Below are positions 1 through 5,046 of a stretch of 5,406 nt of DNA, piece after piece. The DNA comes from an uncultured Litorilinea sp. (GTDB lineage Bacteria > Chloroflexota > Anaerolineae > Caldilineales > Caldilineaceae), in assembly GCA_946885925.1 (NCBI GenBank), contig CAMPHP010000281.1, positions 1 to 5,406 on the forward strand, read 5' to 3'. A model generated the notes under the pieces. The model saw only the letters and a program-made list of their open reading frames with translations. It did not search any database and was not told the DNA's origin. Position numbers and translations under genes: made by a program. Position 1 is the first letter of the stretch. Each line of letters begins with the position of its first letter.

Positions 1-395
1 GGATAGAGCGTGTGCATGATGGATTGCTATATGAGGGTCGTCTTTACTTCACGACGGTCAATGGAACGGTCGTAGTTGCCAACCCTGTAACTTTGCAAGT
101 TGAGGAAGTTATCGATCTGGCAGCCATCCATGATGCCGAGATACTGTTGGGTTGGTGTCGAGGTATTTTTGTTGAGGGGACGAGGGCTTGGGTAGGGTTC
201 TCGCGAATCCGCCCCACCAAGTTTCGTGAAGCGGTCGGCTGGGTGCGGACTGGCTTTAAGCAGTCACTCCAGACGCATATTGCCTGTTATGATCTTGTGG
301 ACAGACGGTGCATCGCAGAGATTGGGTTAGAGGACCAGTGTCTGAATGCAGTCTTTAGCATATTCCCCGCATTTGTCGGATCAGAACAGAGCTAG
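1..395 (+). CDS. C-terminal part of a beta-propeller-like protein of unknown function (5' end outside the window)
   Basis: The reading frame is open from the first complete codon (position 3) to a TAG at 393-395, giving 130 visible residues. The GTG at 12 is probably internal, because the frame continues upstream without a stop. The segment has the look of propeller blades: short alternating hydrophobic strands such as LYFTTVNGTVVVANP followed by VEEVIDL, and later THIACYDLVDRRCIAEIGL. A GWCRGI motif lies between the blades, followed by a loop rich in basic residues (RIRPTKFREAVGWVRTGFK). No signal peptide, membrane segment or catalytic motif is visible in this part. I recall similar C-termini in uncharacterised proteins encoded near glycosyltransferases and sulfotransferases, but cannot name the family firmly. 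The gene lies 81 bp upstream of the next plus-strand start and could share its transcript. Confidence is high that it is coding and low on function. Confidence 0.7.
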   Translation, partial: IERVHDGLLYEGRLYFTTVNGTVVVANPVTLQVEEVIDLAAIHDAEILLGWCRGIFVEGTRAWVGFSRIRPTKFREAVGWVRTGFKQSLQTHIACYDLVDRRCIAEIGLEDQCLNAVFSIFPAFVGSEQS

Positions 396-407
396 CAGCA
401 GTTGTTA

Positions 408-445
408 GGCGAAGCATAAGAGGTCTCTGTGCCTTTTGCTTCGTC
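408..445 (+). promoter_or_regulatory. Stem-loop in the leader of the large secreted-protein gene
   Basis: GGCGAAGCA (408-416) can pair with TGCTTCGTC (437-445) over nine base pairs with one G-U. A smaller inner pairing, AGG (421-423) with CCT (432-434), is also possible. The structure starts 13 nt after the stop of the upstream gene and ends 31 nt before the ATG at 477. No T-run follows, so it does not look like a standard intrinsic terminator. It may be a leader or mRNA-processing structure. It also places the alternative GTG at 429 inside the loop, which slightly favours the downstream ATG as the start. Confidence 0.35.
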
Positions 446-466
446 CGATTACTCGCGAGAGGAAAT

Positions 467-472
467 AGGGAG
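467..472 (+). promoter_or_regulatory. Ribosome binding site deciding the ATG at 477
   Basis: AGGGAG lies four bases before the ATG at 477, and a second purine block, AGAGG (458-462), lies further upstream. The GTG at 429 in the same frame has a weaker purine context, and starting there would put 16 polar residues before the signal peptide. Starting at 477 gives the standard order of a basic n-region followed by a hydrophobic core. Confidence 0.55.
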
Positions 473-476
473 CCGT

Positions 477-3446
477 ATGAAAAGGCAAGAACTCCAACAT
501 AGGAAAGTACGCCGCGGATTAGCCATTTTCTTGGCGGTGATAGTGAGTGTGGTGGTGGGCATGATGGCGAACGAGAGCAGCTATGCCCAGGAGGCAGGTG
601 GCGCACGCGTGACGCTCGAAGCGCCGGCCCAGGTCGGTGTAGGCGAGGTGATTCGGCTGCGGCTGCGGCTGGAAGGGGATGTGGCAGTCGGTGGCTTTGA
701 AGCCCTGCTCTTGTACCCGCGCCTGGTGGGAGAACAAACCATCGGCGAATATGCGGGGTTTGCGCCTGCGGCACCCGGCGAGCAAGGCATCGGGCAACTG
801 GTCGTGCCGGAGGTAGCCGCGGGGAGTGTGGTGGGCTATTACACCTGTGGCACAGCGCCTTGTCTAGCGCGGCGCGAGGTGCAGGTACAAGCGGCGGCTG
901 AGCCTGGCGTGTTGGGCGAGGTGGAGCTGCTGGCACGGGCAGCCGGACAGTTTGAAGTGCGTGTGGAACAGATGCAGGTGGTAGATCGCACAGGTCAGCC
1001 GCTTGCGGTCAGCCTCGCCCAGTCGAGTGTGGTGGTGCAGGTGGGGGAGGGGGGAGAAGCGCACAGTGCCCCAGCCGATGCCTGGAACTGGACACGCAGC
1101 GGGGATGAAGCGCTGGTGGCAAGTGCCACAGCCGCCGATGTCACCCAGGATGGAGGCGTGACGCACAGCGATGTGATGGAAGTGGCGTTAGCCTGGCAGA
1201 TCGTGCGCGAGGCAGGCGAGCCATGTGGTGGTCGTGAGGCAAGTGCGGACATCAATGGGGATGGCTGTGTGGACATCGTGGATGTGCAGACAGCAGCAGC
1301 CTATGCAAGTGGCGAGAATGAGCCAGTGGTTGAGGAACCTAAGCAATGGGCGGTGCAGCTATATCTGCCGCTGGTCAACAATCCAACAGCGGCTGTGGCT
1401 CAGGCATTGGCTGTGCTGACTTTTGCCGTCAACTCCACCCTTGACGAATATGATGCACGCTTATCCGATAACAAATGCCTTAGCCCATCTGGGGTCTGTA
1501 CATTGCGGGCAGCGATCCAGCAGGCGAATGCGCGTCAAGGCAGCGATGTGATTGTCTTTGCGATCCCTGGCAGTGGGGTGCATACGATCCAGTTGGGGAA
1601 CCGGTTGCCATCCCTATGGGATGCAACGGGAGGTACGGTGATCGATGGCTACAGTCAGCCAGGGGCATCCCCCAACACTGACCCGCTCGTCAGCAATGCA
1701 CAGATCAGGGTGCAGATCCGTGGCAATGGGCCAGAGGCGTTCGACGGTTTGGCAATCACGTCTGCTGACAATGTCGTGAAGGGATTGGCGTTTTATAACC
1801 TAAAGCGTTCGCTCTGGGTCTATGGCGATGGCGCGCATGATAACGTGATTGTGGGCAACTTTATTGGGATCGATGCTACCGGAGGTTCAGAGGCGACAGT
1901 GACCTCGCAGATGCAGGCACACGGCGTGCATCTAGAGCAGAAGGCAATGAGTAACCGCATTGGTGGTGTCTTGCCCGCGGAGCGCAACGTGATATCTGGC
2001 AATGCGCGGCACGGGGTTGGATTTTGGCATGTGGGAACAGTGGAAAACCTGGTTTTCAACAACCTAATTGGGCTGAGTCCCGATGGGACGCGGCGTCTAT
2101 CTAACCGGATTCATGGTGTGGATATCAACTATGGCGCGTCGAATAACACCGTGGGCGGGGTGCAACCGGGTGAGCGCAATGTTATCTCCGGGAATAACGG
2201 CAGCGGCGCTGAAATGTCGCATGGCGCAGTAACAACCCAGAATCTGATCCGCGGCAATTACATTGGTACTGATGTGAGCGGGGATGCGGGACCAGCCTAT
2301 GCTGAAAATGGTCAATTTGGCGTTTCGGTGAAGGATCGAGTCGTTAATAATCGCGTGTTGGACAATGTAATCGGCAACAATCTTGGTGGTGGTATCCAGA
2401 TCGATAATTTTGGCAATTGCTGTACCAGTAACAATGTCGTTCGGAACAATCGCATCGGTATCGGCATCTCTGGGAATGCAATTGGCAATGCGCTCTTTGG
2501 CATTAAGGTGTTGGCCCCACAGTCGCAGATCGGGCCGGGTAATATCATCGCCTACAATCCAGTGGGCATTCAGATCGAGGGGGACGCCAATGATGGCAAC
2601 AGAATCACCCAGAACTCGATTTTTGGCAACGTCGGCCTGGGGATTGATCTTGCGCCAGTTGCACAGACGAACTTAAACGATCAGGATGACCTTGATACAG
2701 GCCCGAATGAGCAATTGAACTTTCCAGTCCTTGAGAAAACCTGGCCTTCGCCGGTCACGGGAAAAGCATGTGCCAACTGTACCGTCGAAATCTACATTGC
2801 TGATGGCGGCGCGAATGCCTATGGAGAGGGAAGAACTCTAGTTGGTACAGGAGTAGCTGCGGGGGATGGCACATTTTCGGTGCCGGTTAGCGGTGTAACA
2901 GAGAGAGAGTACCTTACGGCAACTGCGACCGATGCAGCAGGCAACACCTCTGAATTCTCGTTAAACCGGGTTGTTGGCGCGCCGAATCCGTGGGAACAGG
3001 TCTTTTCAATTCCAGGCCGGATTGAAGCAGAAGATTATCGCAATGGAGGCGCAGGCACCGGCTATTCTGATACCACGAGCGGGAATAGCGGGCGCGCCTA
3101 TCGCAAAGATGATGTAGATATCGAAGTCACGCAAGATAGCAGCGGCAACTATGATGTCGCTTGGATCGCTCCAGGTGAGTGGCTATCCTACGACATTAAC
3201 GTGGCGGCAGCGGGTAACTATCAGCTTCTCGTGCGTGTGGCAACACCATCAGGAGGTCGCCGTTTCCACATCGAGATTGACGGTAACAATGTCAGTGGCT
3301 CGGTGGCAATACCCTGGACTGGCGGCTGGCAGAACTGGGTGAATGTATCCGTTGTGATTCCGCTGCCCGCGGGTTCGCATACGTTACGCTTCGTCGCCGA
3401 AACTGATAGATTCAATCTCAATTATTACGAGATTACTGCTCAGTAA
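477..3446 (+). CDS. Secreted multidomain protein: cohesin-like, dockerin, CSLREA, right-handed beta-helix, Ig-like and CBM6 domains
   Basis: This 989-residue exported protein is probably surface-bound or extracellular and carbohydrate-binding. The start at ATG 477 is chosen for its ribosome binding site and signal peptide. Residues 1-37 form the signal peptide: a basic start, a hydrophobic core LAIFLAVIVSVVVG, and likely cleavage after SYA. Residues 43-193 look like a cohesin-type beta-sandwich. Residues 221-279 are dockerin-like, with two calcium loops, DVTQDGGVTHSD (221-232) and DINGDGCVDIVD (258-269). LYLPLVNN (295-302) is a linker of the kind I associate with Chloroflexota. A CSLREA-type motif follows (VNSTLDEYD, then CTLRAAIQQAN at 341-351). 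Residues 384-729 form a right-handed beta-helix rich in NVISGN and IGG turns, ending in the typical GLGIDL segment. Residues 749-832 are Ig-like, with CANCTVEIY and ATATDAAGNTSEF. Residues 837-989 match CBM6 (IEAEDY, GEWLSYDI, TGGWQNW). No glycosidase or lyase catalytic residues can be assigned with confidence, so a binding or structural role is as likely as an enzymatic one. Confidence 0.9.
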   Translation: MKRQELQHRKVRRGLAIFLAVIVSVVVGMMANESSYAQEAGGARVTLEAPAQVGVGEVIRLRLRLEGDVAVGGFEALLLYPRLVGEQTIGEYAGFAPAAPGEQGIGQLVVPEVAAGSVVGYYTCGTAPCLARREVQVQAAAEPGVLGEVELLARAAGQFEVRVEQMQVVDRTGQPLAVSLAQSSVVVQVGEGGEAHSAPADAWNWTRSGDEALVASATAADVTQDGGVTHSDVMEVALAWQIVREAGEPCGGREASADINGDGCVDIVDVQTAAAYASGENEPVVEEPKQWAVQLYLPLVNNPTAAVAQALAVLTFAVNSTLDEYDARLSDNKCLSPSGVCTLRAAIQQANARQGSDVIVFAIPGSGVHTIQLGNRLPSLWDATGGTVIDGYSQPGASPNTDPLVSNAQIRVQIRGNGPEAFDGLAITSADNVVKGLAFYNLKRSLWVYGDGAHDNVIVGNFIGIDATGGSEATVTSQMQAHGVHLEQKAMSNRIGGVLPAERNVISGNARHGVGFWHVGTVENLVFNNLIGLSPDGTRRLSNRIHGVDINYGASNNTVGGVQPGERNVISGNNGSGAEMSHGAVTTQNLIRGNYIGTDVSGDAGPAYAENGQFGVSVKDRVVNNRVLDNVIGNNLGGGIQIDNFGNCCTSNNVVRNNRIGIGISGNAIGNALFGIKVLAPQSQIGPGNIIAYNPVGIQIEGDANDGNRITQNSIFGNVGLGIDLAPVAQTNLNDQDDLDTGPNEQLNFPVLEKTWPSPVTGKACANCTVEIYIADGGANAYGEGRTLVGTGVAAGDGTFSVPVSGVTEREYLTATATDAAGNTSEFSLNRVVGAPNPWEQVFSIPGRIEAEDYRNGGAGTGYSDTTSGNSGRAYRKDDVDIEVTQDSSGNYDVAWIAPGEWLSYDINVAAAGNYQLLVRVATPSGGRRFHIEIDGNNVSGSVAIPWTGGWQNWVNVSVVIPLPAGSHTLRFVAETDRFNLNYYEITAQ
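1137..1313 (+). other. Dockerin-like domain (paired EF-hand calcium loops) within the secreted protein
   Basis: Two 12-residue loops carry aspartates at positions 1, 5 and 12 (D-x-x-x-D-G-x-x-x-x-x-D), and the second also has N3 and D9. Each is followed by a short hydrophobic helix (VMEVALAW and VQTAAAY). This is the layout of type I dockerins. The spacer between the loops is longer than usual and contains two cysteines, CGGREASADINGDGC, which flank the second loop. Dockerin domains bind cohesins in other systems. Here a cohesin-like domain precedes it in the same chain. Confidence 0.75.
1857..2280 (+). repeat. About 65-residue tandem super-repeat in the beta-helix
   Basis: Three copies of a unit begin with a GN-x-IG-like turn: GNFIGIDATGG, NNLIGLSPDGT and GNYIGTDVSGD, spaced 68 and 65 residues apart. 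Within the first two copies a second block repeats closely: IGGVLPAERNVISGN (bases 1959-2003) and VGGVQPGERNVISGN (bases 2151-2195). Each unit fits about three coils of a parallel beta-helix. The pattern points to growth of the solenoid by internal duplication. DNA identity between copies is only moderate, so the duplication is not recent. Confidence 0.65.
2997..3443 (+). other. Carbohydrate-binding module family 6 (CBM6) at the C-terminus
   Basis: The last 150 or so residues follow the CBM6 pattern in order: IPGRIEAEDY, a GYSDTTSGN loop, YRKDDVDIEV, GEWLSYDINVAAAGNYQLLVRVA, IPWTGGWQNW and a closing SHTLRFVAETDRFNLNYYEI. Tryptophans 947, 951 and 954 in the W-T-G-G-W-Q-N-W stretch lie where this family often has a sugar-stacking aromatic. 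The known ligands of CBM6 are beta-glucans, xylans and agar-type polysaccharides; the ligand here cannot be read from the sequence. Confidence 0.8.
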
Positions 3447-3476
3447 TTTCTGTCTAGCAGGTGTTTTGCGCGCTCG

Positions 3477-3496
3477 ATCAGTGCATGAGCACTGGT
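3477..3496 (+). promoter_or_regulatory. Small hairpin between the secreted-protein and membrane-protein genes
   Basis: CAGTGC (3479-3484) and GCACTG (3489-3494) form a perfect six-pair stem with an ATGA loop, extendable outward by a G-U and an A-T pair. It sits in the 79-bp gap. No T-run follows, so termination is doubtful. It could be an mRNA-stability or partial attenuation element, or chance. Confidence 0.25.
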
Positions 3497-3525
3497 GAGT
3501 GGCTTTGCCAAGATGAGAGTATCGA

Positions 3526-3891
3526 ATGAACTATTTAAGTTGGAAATGGCCTGTTATCATCACAATTTCGGTAGCGGCTGTTAGCGTGCTTGTCTACGAG
3601 GGTGGGGCTATGCCGCTTCGTCCCTGGGTCACATTGTGGTTTCTGCTCTTCTGTCCGGGTATGGCATTTATACAGCTTTTGCAGATCAGAGATGCCTTGT
3701 ATGAGATAGTCTTGGCAGTGGCACTTAGTCTAGTCTTGGATCTGATTGTCGCCGCGGTAGTCCTGTATGCTGGATTGTGGTCTCCCGAATTGATCCTCGG
3801 GATCTTGCTCGGACTCAGTTCAGCCGGCGTACTCTGCCAGCTATACCTCTGGTATGGTGTTCGCACCAAGGATACCATTGGACAAATCTGA
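3526..3891 (+). CDS. Small polytopic membrane protein, resembling the N-terminal part of DUF1616-type proteins
   Basis: A 121-residue protein with four likely transmembrane helices at about residues 8-24, 35-52, 60-82 and 86-108, and a short charged tail (RTKDTIGQI). GAGAG at 3515-3519, six bases before the ATG, is a good ribosome binding site. The second helix carries RPWVTLWFLLFCPGMAF and the third E-x-x-LAVALSL. This resembles the N-terminal membrane part of DUF1616-type proteins, where an R...PG segment and an E..LSV.LSL segment occur at similar spacing. The usual extracytoplasmic C-terminal part is absent, so it is either a short relative or an unrelated four-helix protein. It lies 79 bp after the secreted-protein gene and 54 bp before the sulfurylase-like gene on the same strand, so it is probably co-transcribed. 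A role in export or surface polysaccharide assembly is only a guess from context. Confidence 0.75.
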   Translation: MNYLSWKWPVIITISVAAVSVLVYEGGAMPLRPWVTLWFLLFCPGMAFIQLLQIRDALYEIVLAVALSLVLDLIVAAVVLYAGLWSPELILGILLGLSSAGVLCQLYLWYGVRTKDTIGQI

Positions 3892-3932
3892 TGGACAGGT
3901 CTGAGCATGTCCATGTGACTGGCGAATTTGGA

Positions 3933-3938
3933 AAGGGA
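3933..3938 (+). promoter_or_regulatory. Ribosome binding site deciding the ATG at 3946
   Basis: AAGGGA, within a longer purine run from 3930, ends seven bases before the ATG at 3946. An in-frame TTG at 3928 would place this site inside the coding region, so the ATG is preferred. Confidence 0.65.
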
Positions 3939-3945
3939 AAATACA

Positions 3946-5046
3946 ATGGCACTTGCCACTCCTGTAATGAAAACCGCAAACTTGATCGCTCCCTATGGCG
4001 GACAGCTAGTTAATCTGCTTGTGGACGATGAAGAAAAGCAAGAACTGAAGGAGTACGCGGCACATCTGCATTCGATTCAGCTTTCGATGCGTACCCTCTG
4101 CGATCTTGAATTGCTGGCGGTCGGGGCATTTTCGCCATTGGATCGCTTCATGGGCAAACGTGACTACAAATGCGTGTTGAACGAATCGCGGATGGCAAAC
4201 GGTTGCACTTTTCCGATCCCGATTACGCTGCCAGTTGAACCAACACCGGAGATCCGTTTGGGAAGGGAGATCGCACTGCGCGACTCCGAGAACAATCTGC
4301 TGGCGATCATGACGATTCACGAGATCTACGGATGGAACCTGGAGCACGAGGCAAGGTGGGTCTATGGCACTACCGATCTCAGCCATCCGCTCGTTTCGGA
4401 AATGCACCGGCTGGGCAAGGTCAACATCTCCGGCCCGCTGCGCGTTTTGCAACTTCCCACGCATCACGACTTCCGCGACCTGCGCCTGACGCCCGCGCAG
4501 ATGCGGGTACAGTTACAGAACTTGGGCCATACGAATGTCGTGGCCTTGCAAACGCGCAACCCGCTACGGCAGAAATACGAAATATTGATTGGGCGCGCCG
4601 TGCAAGAGCTCAATGGCTCATTGCTGCTCCACTCTGTGGCTGGCCTGCCTAGATCCGGTGATGTAGACTCCTCCATGCGGGTACGTAGCTACCGGGCGCT
4701 GGCCGAACGATACTACGACCCCAATCGCGTGATACTTGCGCTGCTGCCACTGGCAATGCGTATGGCAGGCCCACGCGAGGCAGTGTGGCACATGATCATC
4801 CAACGCAACTATGGCGCTAACCATCTGATCGTGGGCCGAGACTACGCAAGTCCGGGCAACGATTCGGCAGGCAAGCCCTTCTATCGCCCCTATATCGCGC
4901 AGGAAATAGCCGAGTTGTACAGCAGCGAACTAGGGATGAACATCATTCCGTTTGGGCAGTTTGAATATCTGGTGAACGAAGAGCAAGAGGTCACAGACGA
5001 TGGTGCGCTATCGTCCCTGCTCGGCAGCTTGCTTGAATGCAGTTAA
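3946..5046 (+). CDS. ATP sulfurylase (sulfate adenylyltransferase) family protein with altered active site
   Basis: This 366-residue protein belongs to the family that makes adenosine 5'-phosphosulfate from ATP and sulfate. Family landmarks appear in order: LIAPYGGQLVNL near the N-terminus, the PUA-like part with GAFSPLDRFMG (60-70), the QTRNP sulfate/nucleotide motif (202-206), GDVDSSMRVRSY, MRMAGPREA (271-279), GRDYASPG (297-304) and IIPFGQFEYL (333-342). Several key residues differ. The motif normally reads QTRNPLHxxH, but here positions 208 and 211 are Arg and Tyr, so both catalytic histidines are missing. The usual GRDHAGPG has Tyr at 300 in place of His. The chain stops about 24 residues after FEYL, without the SGT..R segment and C-terminal tail. 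The Gln, Arg and Asn of QTRNP and the Arg of GRD are kept. No stop or frameshift interrupts the frame, so it looks selected rather than decayed. It may bind sulfate or nucleotide without normal turnover, or act on another substrate. The label sat is therefore withheld. Confidence 0.9.
   Translation: MALATPVMKTANLIAPYGGQLVNLLVDDEEKQELKEYAAHLHSIQLSMRTLCDLELLAVGAFSPLDRFMGKRDYKCVLNESRMANGCTFPIPITLPVEPTPEIRLGREIALRDSENNLLAIMTIHEIYGWNLEHEARWVYGTTDLSHPLVSEMHRLGKVNISGPLRVLQLPTHHDFRDLRLTPAQMRVQLQNLGHTNVVALQTRNPLRQKYEILIGRAVQELNGSLLLHSVAGLPRSGDVDSSMRVRSYRALAERYYDPNRVILALLPLAMRMAGPREAVWHMIIQRNYGANHLIVGRDYASPGNDSAGKPFYRPYIAQEIAELYSSELGMNIIPFGQFEYLVNEEQEVTDDGALSSLLGSLLECS

Noticed and set aside
355..936. 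Long minus-strand open frame rich in proline and arginine opposite the start of the secreted-protein gene
   Set aside because: Its composition is that of an antisense shadow of a GC-rich gene, and the plus strand has a signal peptide and recognisable domains there.
1857..2280. Repeated segments considered as a CRISPR array or mobile repeat
   Set aside because: The repetition is at the protein level (beta-helix turns) with diverged DNA. There are no identical repeats or unique spacers.
3792..3804. GATCC-TCG-GGATC hairpin in the membrane-protein gene
   Set aside because: A five-pair stem inside coding sequence is expected by chance and has no positional meaning.
3891..4013. A 40-codon ATG-initiated frame starting in the TGATG overlap at the end of the membrane-protein gene, with a CHSC motif
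   Set aside because: It runs mostly out of frame through the start of the sulfurylase-like gene, has no family resemblance, and its start has no clear ribosome binding site. The TGATG junction is likely a coincidence.
4006..4467. 153-codon minus-strand open frame opposite the sulfurylase-like gene
   Set aside because: The plus strand carries conserved family motifs throughout, and the antisense product resembles nothing I know.
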